Both the position numbers and the translations under genes were made by a program. DNA of 64,000 nucleotides from Progne subis subis (Eukaryota > Chordata > Aves > Passeriformes > Hirundinidae): positions 124,001 through 188,000 of the forward strand of contig JAKJHU010000155.1 in the NCBI GenBank assembly GCA_022316685.1. Direction: 5' to 3'. This document shows, piece by piece, positions 12,983-25,420 of this stretch (position 1 is the stretch's first letter; every line of letters begins with the position of its first letter). The notes beneath the pieces were generated by a model. The model saw only the letters and a list, made by a program, of their open reading frames with translations. It was not told the origin of the DNA and searched no databases.

Positions 12983-14442
12983 CTCCTGAGTGAATCCTCC
13001 TCTGAGCTTTCCTCAGGCATTTCCTGGTTTAAGGCCTCCTGTGATACATTCCCAGGTCTGCTTGAAGCCGACTGGCTGTAAACTCTTTCCCAGTGCCCCG
13101 TCTCCTGGTTAAAGACCACTCCCACGGTCCTCTCCTCCTGCGGGGTGGAAGAGCTGCCCAGCTGCAGTCTGCTAGAGGCAGGAGCTCTGCCCTCGGTTCT
13201 CTCTGCAGGCTGCACCTGGCTGGTATTTGGAGGCACACCCTCAAATGTGCTTTGGACCTGCCCTGGTGTGTAGCTAGGCGTGCTTCTTTCCCAGCGCAGC
13301 GTGTCATTGTTAAAGGTCAGCAGGTTATGACAAGCACGACATCGGTTCAGGTGACCCCGGGACAAATTGGAATTGTTTTCACTGCTTTGTGGAGTCTGCT
13401 GATGGGAGGGACCCGGTCGATCAGGCTCAATGTTGTTGTTGAGCATTTCTTGAGCCTGTTGCGACTGGCTGGGCTCCCCACCAATCCCCTGATCTAACTC
13501 CTGAAGCCGGTCATATTCCAGGAAGAATCGCCTCAAATCACACTGGAGCTCATTACGAATGCTGGCCGGATTGCTCGGGCCAGCACTACTACCACCGTTC
13601 ACCTCAGCCCCTGGGGCCAGAAAGCCCCTCCCTTCTGTTGCAGAGGTATAGACCGATGCCTGGGAACCTCCCTCCTGCTGTCTGAGCACGGACAGCAAGC
13701 TCACGGAGGAGGCACTGGTCCTAGGGGGAGGCATGGCTTCCAGCTCGGACCGAGAGCTCATGTTCAGCACTGTCCTGGACCAGTCAGACCCACCCAAGCC
13801 TGAAGCCATCTCTCTCGCAGACTGTTGGTACCGGGACTGGTGGCCGGCCAAGGACCCGCTGAGGGACCGCCGCGTGGGGCCCAGGCTAAGGTTGCGCAGG
13901 GTGTTGCCAGCAGTGCTGCTCTGAACTGTGCTGAAAGCAGAGGGCCTGTTAAGTATCCCCTGCTCCTCCTGCACTATGGATGCCTGCTCTGGGGGTTGAT
14001 AAGGCTCTGTCTGCACAGAGGAGAAGGAAGTGCCAGTGGCCCCAGAAGACGTGGAGGGCGCGTTTTCCTGGTGTGGGAAGAGAGAAGAAGGAAGTCTTGC
14101 ACTAGAGCATCGGCTGCAAAGGCACAACATCCCCAGGTGCTGGCAGCACTCTGCTGTGGGATAGCTGACTCGCTCCCGGAGCCTGTTATAGACAGATGCC
14201 CTTGTGTTCTCACTGGCTGGAGGCGGAGGTGGTGGTGGTGGAGGCGGTGGAGGGGATGGGGTAGCAGAGTCTTGAACACTGTTTTGCTCTCCCACCTGTA
14301 TGCCAGAGGAGCGGGAGGACAACATATGCAGGAAGTTGTGGAGGAGGGGTGTGCGTCTCACGGGCTGAGACGGAAGGATAGCGCGCTGACGATAATGAGG
14401 CATCTCTGTGCTGTCCACGGAGATTTCCACTTCCTCATCGCT
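12983..14442 (-). CDS. AMBRA1: AMBRA1 coding exon 6, long linker exon (residues 207-693)
   Basis: This 1460-nt exon starts [11 protein letters not shown] after acceptor TCTGCAG and ends [10 protein letters not shown] at donor AG|GTAAGA. It carries HYRQRA and [17 protein letters not shown], a 12-Pro run, the cluster [14 protein letters not shown] (305-318), many Ser/Gln-rich stretches and [20 protein letters not shown]. The middle part is shared closely with mammals; several Ser/Pro stretches differ in length. Confidence 0.97.
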
Positions 14443-17400
14443 CTGCAGAAGGAAACAGTCAAAGTTCCGTCACCTCAAGGCAAAATCCTGGACTTCCAAA
14501 TAAACAGCAGCTACCAGCTGTCAGCTACCAGCCCAGACAGATGAAAGGATGTGATAAGTCCCTTCCTAAAGGCCTTGACTTGGAGGAAACCAGTTGAGAT
14601 AATTTCTAAGTTCATTTTATGGATCTAGACAACCTCTTCCTACAGCCCAGTGAGCTTTCACAATACACTGTTCATGAAGAGAAGTATCAGTGTCTGAGGG
14701 TCAGAAGCTGACGGGAAAATTGTTAATACCTCAGCTTCAAATCCCAAAAAACATCGCAACAGAACTGAAAGAACGGGACCACTGAGACCCCTGTCCTACC
14801 ATTAGTCAGATAGAGAGGGCGAAACAAACACATTTCGGAAAGCACTTTATTAGCCACACACGTAACACAAGAACATTCATGTGCCTGATCAAGGTGAGAC
14901 AGAACTCAGCTTAAGACTTCAGGTTTTCAGGAAAACATAAGTCCTCATAGAAACAGACTAGGGCTGAAGTACACAGAGAACCTTGCAATTAGCCAACCAA
15001 TAGAAGTCCTGGCATTCCCCTTACCTGCTGGTTAGAAGGGTTAACTATTGCTGTGAGCAAGTAGTGTCCCAAGGGATCAAACCGTACCAGCCTAAAACAA
15101 AAGCAGTGCCAGAATATCAATCATCAGTTCACATTCCACATTGACACAGGAAGCTGAACACAGTAGGGAAGAAAACCCCACATGACATGTTTGCAATGAG
15201 AACATTATTACATTATCATCATCTTTTTATGAAAGATGTCAAAAAGTTTATGCATTAAGAAGAACAAAACGTACCCATCTAGATGAAGACTGTAGTTATT
15301 TTATAGTCCACAGCAACACTGCACCAAAGTTAAAAGCTGGAAGTAAGTACTGCTGTACCAATTGAAATAGCCAGAAATTTTAAAGGAATACATGTTTATA
15401 TTACAAAATGGAATTGGTACAAAGGGAGATATTAAATTGCCTTGATGTCACATCGATGTCTTATTTTAAGTTGCTCAAAAGCAGGCAGCAGGTTTCCAGC
15501 AATCCAGTTTCCTCTACAAGCGTGCCAAAGTAATAGCTCAGCATTCTGTTCCAGCAATTGCTGGGTATTCTCATCCTTAAGGCTGACAAGTTCAATTACT
15601 AAGCTTACAAATCAACATGAAGTAGACTCTGGACATTTAATGGACACATGCCCTACTACAAATATGAACAACCGAGCTGATCTATTACTTTCAATTGCTT
15701 TTCTTTCTGCCCATAGAACTGGTTTTCCACCAGATGAGTTAAGGAGCTGCAAGCAACACTTCTCTCCACTGCCTGAGTGCAGAGGGTGGAGCACCACAGA
15801 GGAACCTCACACACACTTCCCAAACCTGACCTTTTCACATACAAGTGCTCTCTTCACCCAGAAGCAGGAGCTCACCTGACCCGTTCCATCTCACTGGCCG
15901 TTTTCACCACTGCAAAAGGCTCCCGACGACTCCAGTCCCAGAAATGTATCTCGTTGGCAGTGGCGATCAGCAAGAGCTGAGCCGTAGGATGAAAAGCAAG
16001 TGATGCAATGGCATTGTTGCTATCTGTGAACCAGCTCTCGCTTCCACCCTAGAGTGAGGAGTCAAGAACCACAAGCAGTTTATCACAAAGTTTGCAATCA
16101 TTAAGTTTCCATGTACTTGCCATGCCTCCCAGCCTGCCTAGAGCATTGCAACTGAGGAGCAGTCCTGGCAGCAACAAGGTCGTGCACCAGGTCTAAAATG
16201 CACTTGCAACAATGACCAGACATGCAATTTTGTAGGTAAGTGTGTCTCAAGCAGCCCATAAAAATGCTTCATTTCAAAACACCAAACAAGCCCATGTGTT
16301 TTGTCTCTGTGCCATTTACCAAACCAAGTAGAACAGCAGCTTCTCTAATGACCAGTTCAAATATGCCCAGGAGAATAACAAACAGCATGTCTCTCACAAA
16401 GGCTAAACAGGCACCTTGCACAAAGTTCTCCAGAATTGTCTGTATCACTGCCATCAATGAAACAAGTGCTGTTACGAAGCATGACCTACCCGGAAGAGCT
16501 GAATGAAGAATCTGTCACCTCCTCTCTAGAGAGGAGAGGATGGCTATGGTCTGTTCTGTGCTTTGAGACACAGCTCCCAGAAAAGCTTCCTAACAGCTCT
16601 CTTACCAGGTAACATTTGGAAAACAAATTTAGCCAAAGAAAAGTCACCACCCACCAAATATCAAAGGAACATATGTTTCAGGAAAGACTTACATGTAAAT
16701 CCCAAATTCTAACCTCCCCGTCTAGGCATCCTGAAGCAATGAGGCCTGGGATGGTGGGATGGAAGGTGACACACCAGGGAGTGCGGCGATGTCCAACCAA
16801 GGAATGAACACACTTGCCCGTTTTCACCTCTGTGATGTAGATGTTGTGGTTCACATGTGTGGAAGCCATTAGGGTCCTGGGAATGCAGAAGGTATGACAA
16901 ACATCAGCATGATAAGAATACAAGAAAATTAGACCACGGTTAGCTTCATCTCAACAAGGGTCTGTTCACACCTAACCCAGGAGCTCTCCCACACAGAGCT
17001 CAAAGGGTAAGAGGCTACTGTTTCACCAATGGTCACAAAGCTTTTTGTAGCCAGATTTCAGGGTCCATGCAAGCATGAGCTCATCTGAATCTGCAAGCAC
17101 AAACTTGACCTTGAAAGTCAGAGTGAACATGCAGCTCAGAAGGCACTCCTGAGTGACAGTCTGGGGCAAATAAATATTCCCAATCCTCCACACTGTCTCA
17201 ACCACTGGCAAATCAAGTGATGCTATGAGAGATCCCACCTCCATTTCTCCTTCCAATATATACATCATTCTGCTCTGTTCTTTATTCCTAGATATCCCAG
17301 TGAATGTGTCACATCATTTGGGCATGTATTAAAACATCTTTTACTCCCTTTAGTTTCTTATGAAATCCCACGATGTCTGCACAGATCTTTTTTCCTTAGA

Positions 17401-18060
17401 ACTTTGTATCACCTGGGTACCTCAGAAATTAAACACCAACTACGCTCGAAGCTGTGAGATTAGGAAGGTGCACACGTTCCATCCACACGTGTCAGGAACC
17501 AGAAGTTTCATTCGGTTGTTCAGGACTGGACAACTCAATGGGCTCAAGCCTCCAGCACTTTTGTAAGTGTAGGGAGACTGCTGAAACAGGGAACGAACTA
17601 GGAGTTAATTACCTGTCTGGACTAAACGCCAGCAAGAAGGTGGAGCGTGGACTGTCTGGTAACTCAACTTTCTGAAAAAGCCAACAAAGCAGGAAGTGTT
17701 GCAAGAATCAAATGATCATACTTTAACTGTAAGCCACACAGACAACAAGGGGAACCCGCTGCAGGAACATATCTAGTATCACATCACTGCAGGAACTGAA
17801 CAGAGCCAGAGAGCATATCAAGTGTAACACATCAAAGATATAATCACAAGACAATTTATTTCAAATCCCTGCCTTTGCTCCCCCACCCCAAGATCAAGCT
17901 ATGCAACTCTATCCCACAACCTTACCTTGCCCTCCCATTTCATCCATCGAGTTTTATCCTCCACCAGCTCCTGCAGAAGCCGCTGAGCACCCAAGGCTTG
18001 GGTACCCCGCTCCCTACCCCACAGGATGCGGACGGCATTCTTCTCTGGGACAACCTTCAT
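12983..18060 (-). CDS. AMBRA1: AMBRA1, N-terminal part (six coding exons; gene continues past the left edge)
   Basis: AMBRA1 is a WD40 scaffold that promotes autophagy through Beclin-1/VPS34 and ULK1, and is a substrate receptor of the CUL4-DDB1 ubiquitin ligase (known targets include D-type cyclins). Coding exons in transcript order are 18060-17926, 17671-17613, 16876-16693, 16048-15876, 15091-15025 and 14442-12983. All have GT-AG borders and join in frame to 2078 nt (692 codons plus two bases). The start [19 protein letters not shown] is the family N-terminus. WD-repeat signatures are GH at 93-94 with IWD at 122-124, and FWDW at 162-165. In the known structure the propeller is split, with its second half near the C-terminus, which lies outside this window. 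The long sixth exon encodes a low-complexity linker with a 12-proline run (about 270-281), a Cys cluster at 305-318 and a CxxC at 574-577. Human AMBRA1 has about 1300 residues, so roughly half is visible. Confidence 0.97.
15025..15091 (-). CDS. AMBRA1: AMBRA1 coding exon 5 (residues 184-206)
   Basis: It encodes [20 protein letters not shown] then QQ, the last strands of the N-terminal half-propeller. The acceptor is GTTTTAG and the donor CAG|GTAAGG, phase 0. Confidence 0.96.
15876..16048 (-). CDS. AMBRA1: AMBRA1 coding exon 4 (residues 127-184)
   Basis: It encodes [12 protein letters not shown] through the FWDW WD motif (162-165) to ERVR. The acceptor is CTCTAG and the donor CAG|GTGAGC. The last Arg codon is split. 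Confidence 0.97.
16693..16876 (-). CDS. AMBRA1: AMBRA1 coding exon 3 (residues 65-126)
   Basis: It encodes a full WD40 repeat, with GH at 93-94 and the IWDLH ending at residue 126. The acceptor is TCCCAG and the donor CAT|GTAAGT, leaving phase 0. Confidence 0.97.
17613..17671 (-). CDS. AMBRA1: AMBRA1 coding exon 2 (residues 46-65)
   Basis: It encodes [19 protein letters not shown] followed by a split Arg codon. The acceptor is TTTTTCAG and the donor CAG|GTAATT. It forms the opening strand of the first WD40 blade. Confidence 0.95.
17926..18060 (-). CDS. AMBRA1: AMBRA1 coding exon 1 (residues 1-45)
   Basis: It encodes 45 residues from the initiator Met to WEGK. The ATG has G at -3. The donor is AAG|GTAAGG, phase 0. 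The same exon begins upstream at about 18181 as 5' UTR. Confidence 0.96.
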
Positions 18061-18181
18061 GGCTCTCAGCTGCCAATACAACGCCTGCTACTGAGAGGAG
18101 ACACCAGCAGGCTCCAGATGACAACCACCACCAAGCTACAAATAAGCTATCCACATTTCAGTTGTTTATCTTCATGGAAAC
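18061..18181 (-). other. AMBRA1: AMBRA1 5' UTR part of the first coding exon (predicted)
   Basis: Upstream of the ATG, the minus strand has a pyrimidine-rich tract ending TTATCTTTTTAG (AG at 18183-18182), so the exon probably starts at 18181. It contains two short ORFs, starting at 18175 (5 codons) and near 18157 (6 codons). Confidence 0.6.
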
Positions 18182-21100
18182 CTAAAAAGATAAGAGAGTG
18201 ATAAGGAAGGCAGCTTTTACTTTGATCACCCAGATGAAGTAAAAACTTTAAATCCCAAAACTATTAGATTTGAGAGACAAATCTTTCTTCTTACACAGCC
18301 TTTGCTACCTGCTTCCATTATCAATGCACCACTTAGATATTTCTGCAGCCAAAAGTTACTTAGCATCCAGTTCTTCCCTTGTACACATGCCCTAGGCACA
18401 CTACATATATTAAGAATTTGCCTTCAAATTATTTCCCTTCCCTTGATCTCTTGCTGTATATAATCAAGGAAAAAACATTTATGAAGATACAGTCTTTACA
18501 CCTTGAAGATTTAGGTCCTGTCTGGGAAGGATGTCTGAAAGCTAGAGGAACAGTATTACCAAATTGACAATATGACAGAGGAATCTCCCAGGAACTACTC
18601 AAATTTCAGTAACAGGTCAAACTGTAAAGGTCAGACGATTGATAGACCTCAAGTCCAAATTATTTCCTACTCAAATAAACAGCTTACAAAACATGAAAAC
18701 AATGATGTATGGGACAGCTCCACCAAGGTTATTCCATTGTCTGCACATCATCTTTCAATCTGCATTGCTCTTAGAACAGCAGTTCACCCAGGTAATGCAC
18801 AGAGGCAAAGAATAATGCTTTTGGAACACTTGGAGCTTCAAAGGAAAGCTTTAATACCCATTGTCTACAAAAAAAAGGCTAAATAAATAGAATAAATAAA
18901 TAATATAGCAACTGTAATAGCAACCAAGTCACACAGGTTTTCAGTGGTCGTATACTGGAGTTCACCACAAAAAGCTCTCCAGAAAAGTTTCTTAGAACAC
19001 ATAAACCAAGAAATTCTTGCAATGCTATTACCTTCTGATCCCAGCAGAGTGTGCATACTACTCTGCCATCTCTTGATAACATGAAGATCTAAAGACAAAC
19101 CCTACTCATGTTACACTGAATGGAACCAGCAATATTCAACAGAGAAGGAAGTAACAAATTTAAAAAGAAAAAAACATAAAGAACAAAAAAGGTTCATGTG
19201 CACAAGAGACAAACTGTTAAATGACTGAAGTCAGAATTGTCATTAGCAATATTTCCTTTCTTCCCATTCTCCCTAAAAAAACTCTCTGGAACAGATGATT
19301 TAAGACAGCTGCAACTTACAGGGAGGAGCTGTCTAAAGAGATAAGGCAGAAGAAAGAGCTCTAAAAAAGCACACCAGTACTTATTTGTAGAGGTAAAATT
19401 AAAAGCACTGACGTAATTAACAAGTAAAGGCATCCATCTATCTAGAAAAGAAATTCTTCACAGTGAAAGTCGAGCTAGCTGGAAATTCCCTGATGCTTAA
19501 TGTGAACAGCATTAGGTAGGAATTATTCTACAAATAAAAGCCTTACTGGAAAGTAACACAAAAACTAAAGATATCATACTGCAGGAGAAAAAATAACTGT
19601 AAAAGCCCAGATCCAAAAAAAGGTAGAAGGATAACTGGAACAGATACATCCAAAAGCACAATATAATACAGGAATCCCTAAACTAAAAATCTTTAGCTAA
19701 ATGCTAATAAATCCTGATTCGGATTCTGCAAACAGCCCCAGGCATCCATGTTCAGAAATTACTAGATTTACACGGTAAACAGAATGGAGGAGAAGGACAG
19801 CTCAGAACAATACAGGCAACAAAAAGTCTACTTTACAGGAGGAAAGCGTACATCTAGTTTAACTCTTAATCTAGTAAAATTAAGAAAAGAGTAGCTGAAT
19901 ATTCCCTATGGGTGTATTCAAGGAATTCAGACTACAACAACCCAAGAATAAACATATAAACAGGACACCGAAGAAGACCAGTCCTGCAGCTGGGATAAGC
20001 TGGAAATTTGAAATTTGAAAAGACTGAAACTTTGAAATAGCCTTTTGACAGCTGTGAAGCATAAAGCACATAACTAACTTGAGATCGTGGTAATTTACAA
20101 TCAGGATAACAATCACTCATGAGAAAGAGCAAGGTCTGACAACGCAGCAACATTTCAGTCCTATCAGAACTAATGTTCCCTAAAGTACAATAGCAACAAG
20201 AAAATCAAGAGGTTTAACAAATGACTTTATTTATGCCATGGACAAGTCTACATATTGTAAAATAATTCCTAGTTGTAGGTAACTCCTATAACTGCAGTCA
20301 GTGAAGTTCTAGTATTCACATTATTGAAGGACCGAGTCATCTCCACCTTACAAAACCAAGTACCTACCTTAAGACTGCTTATCTAAATCTCTGCACGTGT
20401 ATCCTAATTTATTCAATTAATCTGGCTGTAACAAACACTTCATATGTGAGCCTGAGTGTTTGAATTTCATGCTTTTTCCTCAGGGATTGTACCTCGATTT
20501 TTCAGCTTCTTCTGACTCATGCCTTTATCCCATTTTAAAAGCAAACAAAGGAAACACCCAAGGCTCTAATGCCTTCATAGTACCCTGCTAACCTGCTCAA
20601 CCTTTTTAAGAGCTGGAATCTCTCCAGAAAACACTGAATGTATCCTTCTTGAGTGGTGTTGAGATTCCAGTGTTACCTCGGCTCCCTTTGGGGGTCGAAC
20701 TTTATCCTTTGTCTGAATGAGACTGAACACAGTGACTGTGCCATTAGCTGGTGACACACTCAGCAACACCTCAGACAGGCAAAGACTCTCGGATGCAGTG
20801 CAGCGCTGGCATGCAGCAAACACTGGCATTATCTTTGCTCCTTTTAGTAGGAAGCCTTTAACCTTTCTATTGGAACGTGTTCAGCTTGTTCTGGCGTGGG
20901 GTTTTTGGGCTTTTTTTTTTCTTTAGGTTTTTGGTTTGTATAGGGTTTTTTGTGAGGGTGTTAGAGGAGCCATTTTTTTTCTCTAACCTAGTTAAGATAT
21001 CCACCAACTCCACACATTTAGCTCAAGTATAAGCTGAACAATGACAGCATATTATTAAATAACATTGGCAGATAAACCACTGAAGTACCAACCATATTTA

Positions 21101-24099
21101 CAGCCACTCATCAGCCATCTGACTAACAAAGTTTAAATTAAATGCAGGGGGTTTGAAAACACTTCTTGGGACCCAGCACAAATAAAACTTGCAGCTCACT
21201 GGACCAAACCTGTACAGACAAGTGGTGAACTGATTCAGCAGCAGTGTCTAATACAAATACACACAACTATCACAACTGACAAACAGCTGACCACCTAAAG
21301 AAGGATTGGGATTGTTCAGTTTTCTTCTTGTTGAGTTTGTTTTGTTTACTTTTTTTGAAGGGAGGAAGGGAGATTTGGATGGTTGATTTAATCAGGATGA
21401 CCAAAAGTGTCCAACGACTACAAGACCAGCTGATGCCCTGAACATGATCCAGAGCACCACAGAAAATTCTGAAATTGGAGAATCAAGAAATTTTTCTATA
21501 ATTGGCAGCTTTTTTTCCTTAAGTGTTTTCTCCCTTCAGGGTATTTCAGGACAACATGCTGGGCTGTTGACAGTTTTGGAAATAGCATTACACGGCCCAA
21601 ACACAAGGCTTTTACTTGCTCTGTACCAGCCATCCTCAAAGTAGCCTGAAGAATTCCCGGTATTGGAGTAACGTAGGTTCCCTTGTAATTGTTGCTTTAT
21701 AGATGCTGAACCTCTAAAAAAATCAAAGTGAAGCTGCAAATTTTTGATACCTTGCAGTGGTACATGACCCCCTGAAAACACTGACAAAAAGGTAGGGCGA
21801 GAAGAGGAATAAAGAGAAGCACATTCAATTTGTCATATAAAAAGAGTGTCAAGATTTTTTATGCATTATGCAATGGCTCACCATTCCAGTTCAAAACTTC
21901 AGCACCTTACAGAGATGATAGTCCCATCTCTTAATATGGCCCCTCCCCATCTTTGTTGCTATTAATTTTGTGGAGATTCTGGTACCAACACACTGGGAGC
22001 ACAGCTGGCTTTGACATAAAGATGAATATTGCAATACTACCTTCATGTTATTCCATTCTTCATGGGGAAAAAAAATTATTTCATGTGGCCTTCAGCTCTC
22101 AGACTAATCTATTACCACTGCAAAGAACTTTGTGGTTGTGTGCTGAGCCCTACACTAAAAGCCTTAGGAATAATGCATGTGCAGACAATCAGTGTAAACA
22201 GCTCCATCAGTGTTTAAAAAGGAAAAAAATAAAAATAAAAATAAAAAGCTGCAATCAGTAAATTATATTTACAATGGACGATCTATCCTGAAGATACAGA
22301 TGTCCAAATAATTTCAGAAAATTTTGCTGCCCAAAGAGATCTCATGTGACTGATGAAGAAAGAGGCAATATGAAGTGAAATATTAAAGCTGTCACTGACT
22401 TTGCAATCTAGGTTCCACTGAGGGAATGCATTTATAAAACTCCCTGCAAGAAATCAGAGGGAAAAAAACACATGCCAAGTAGTTTTGGTCTCCAAGTCCC
22501 TTTGTCAAGTTTTAAGGCTTCCAGAACATATTGACTGTAAAATAGCCATGATCCACACACAGCTGATGAGCCAGGACTGCACACTTTGTATTAAAAGAAC
22601 ATGCATGAGAAAAAACTGGACTCAAAACACAGCAAAGGCAAAACTGCTGGTGAACAATGAGGCATGCCACCATCAGGAAAAACCACAAGAAAACTTATCT
22701 CTAGAAAAGAAGAATAAACGAGATATTACAGTAAACTCCCCCAGCTCTGGCCAGGGGCCTACCTATCTTGTAAGCAAGAGCTACTTCTCTTTCCAAAATG
22801 TCTGTTCCTAAGCAGTGTGTTAAGTACTAACACTGTCATTGCAGCTATTCCAAATCAAAGTGCAGCATTTCAGGTTTTAACGCCAGCAACACACTAAAAA
22901 TTTCAAGAGAACTGTTTATTGAATTTAATAAATGTTAGTAATTTAAGTCTCATTCAATAAATATTAGCAATAATTTAGCTTTCCCACTACTGCACGTGTA
23001 AGTGCGTTCTCCAAGAGCAATCAAATCATCAGACAGGCATGAAAACACTGTCTGCAGCACTACAGCCCAAATGCTTTATCTTGCTGACAGTGATTCTAAT
23101 GAAGGCTGCAGTCACAAGACAGGCTATTTCCTCTAAAGATTTTCTACAATCGGTTTTCCCTTGTATTTTACACAGCCTAATTTTGAAGCAAACTGCCTTA
23201 CCAAGATCCCATATGCTTTTCAGTAGCTCAAAAGAGCAAAAAGTGCCCACTGAAAACAGCCAAAGATCACCTTACCAAGGACTACAAGCCACACAGCCCC
23301 TCCTTTTGCAGGCACTTCATTGATAAAACAATAAAATCTGGTTCTGACACACACAGACTGAGACCTCCAAGAACAAGCCAGATGCCTAGAACATAATTTG
23401 GAATATATACAAGCAATCACACAGCTCCAGGGACTTCCTAGTTCCCTTCCTTGTTTACAATCTGTGTTTCCCTCCCTTCTGCAATATGGAGATGTTGAGG
23501 CCATCATTTTCCTAATTGCATGAAACAATACCACGTAAGAAGCTGAAGGAAGCACTACACTGGATAGGAAGACTGACTTACACTTGCAGTTTTATTAAAA
23601 ATACTGATGCAATCCCTATGAAATGTCATGCCATTCCCACTAACCTTTTCTGTGTCCTCCACTTGAAAAACTGAGCAAAATTTAAAAACAAGTTTATGTC
23701 AAAACAAATCTAAAAAGCTGATTTGCCCTCTTTGCACCTGCATCAACTCAGCTTAACAAACAAGACAACTCAAGGAGTCTTAGTTTGATAAGTCAGTCCT
23801 GGTTTGCCAGGAGCACTGGCATTTGAACAATGCCATAACAACAACAAAATCAGTAAAATATAGGTGACATGACTCATATCCCAAATAGCTGCACAGGTCA
23901 AAACATAAGTGTTGGAAAAACTGGACTATGTTCATTCTTAAATGACAGGACCGTATGAATTTTTGGCAATGTACCTGACTAGCTATATATGTTTAAATTT
24001 ACTTCAAACAACATGATTTGTTTTCCTGTAACTCCATTTGTGGTAGTTCCAGATGAGCCTTGAGACTGTCTATAGAGGTATTAGTTCTTCTTGTGTTAA

Positions 24100-24183
24100 A
24101 AACCAACAACAACACAAACACCAAAACCAAAAAACAAAACTAAACAAAACAAACAAACAAAAAAACCCACCAAACACCAGAAA
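24100..24183. repeat. A/C-rich low-complexity tract (CAAA/AACC)n
   Basis: Irregular CAAAA, AACC and CAAA units; simple sequence in AMBRA1 intron 1. Confidence 0.75.
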
Positions 24184-25224
24184 ACATTTTCCATAGAGCA
24201 AACTTCAAGATACCTTGTAGTAATAGCTAAATGAACAAAAAATTAAAAATAAAGCTATGTTGGACTAGAATTTTTAAACAAGACTAACCCACAAACAAAA
24301 ACAGTCTACAGATGGATAACAACAACTACCTTAAGCATGATTAATCAAAACAATGAAAAAAGCAAAACTAGAACCCATTATTTTGTTCTGTTTCTACTTG
24401 TGACCTTGATTATGCCTAATATAAGAATTTAATTAGAACAAGAGTCAGTCTTCAACTAAGTGCCCCTAAACATGGAGAATAAAAAAAAAACCAACAAAAC
24501 CAAAAAAAACACTTAGGAGAAGTGAAAGAAAGTTTATGATGCAATTATCCAACAGAACCCAAGACTAATACCATGAAGGCACTTCCATTATATGGTTCGG
24601 TTTTACTCTTCCAAGTTTTTAAATACTCCCCAAAGTATTATACTGTAAGCTGAAGTTTTTTCCTTGATTAAAGGCAGAGAGAGGTGGAAAGTAATTCAAA
24701 AGCACATTTTCTGTAGATGCAGTAGAGACACACTGCTCTAAATTGCACTCACTGCAATAAGTGTTTACACATAAAAGAGGATTCCTAAAGAAAAATAACT
24801 TGTCTTAGTGCTTCATGATTGAAAAATTCACATCTCAAGGCTGTGTTTTAAACTGCAACTACAAACAGCTCAGGAAATTCAATTACATTACAAAGATGTC
24901 AATAGTACTCTGTCATTTCAAGATCCTGTATGACTGCAACAAGGGGCTAATTGCCATTAGAATCTTAATTTGTCTTCCCAGTCTGGATTAAATGAACTAA
25001 ATACACATGAAAGAACTCTTCAGTCAAAAGAAGTACATTAAAATGCTGGCTATTTACAGCAAAGTGATGAAGACATGGAAGAGAAACTTGTAGATATCAA
25101 CTCCTAAAGGTCAGAAAATGAATGGTAAATACAAAAAGGGAAGTAATAATAATAAAAAATATGAGTGATCACCCATGTCTGAAGTCTGACAGTTTCATTT
25201 ACCAATGAGAATATGGAGCGCTTT

Positions 25225-25420
25225 CATAACTATTATTACAACTTCCACATAAACTTAATGAATTCTTGAGAAGAGAGATATTAGTTCCATTCCAGAAGAT
25301 AGGAAGAGAATAAATATAATTTCACAAAGCCGTAAGGTAAGTCAAACTGCAGAACTGGGATCTGGAAGATTAAGAGTTGGTTTCCACAATTTCATACTCA
25401 AACCATAGCATCTTCTGTTA
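25225..25420 (+). mobile_element. MIR-like ancient SINE relic
   Basis: The order ACTATTATTACAACTTCCAC, then TTCACAAAGCCGTAAGGTAA, then AACTGCAGAACTGGGATCTG and a late TTCTGTTAAGTAC follows the MIR core and 3' part. It is heavily diverged. Confidence 0.5.

Larger units (their letters stand above)
14443..17925 (-). other. AMBRA1 introns between coding exons 1 and 6
   Basis: Introns 17672-17925, 16877-17612, 16049-16692, 15092-15875 and 14443-15024 separate the coding exons. No repeat or additional exon was recognised in them. Confidence 0.85.

Noticed and set aside
13825..14544. 239-codon plus-strand ORF opposite AMBRA1 exon 6
   Set aside because: It is the antisense shadow of a long real coding exon.
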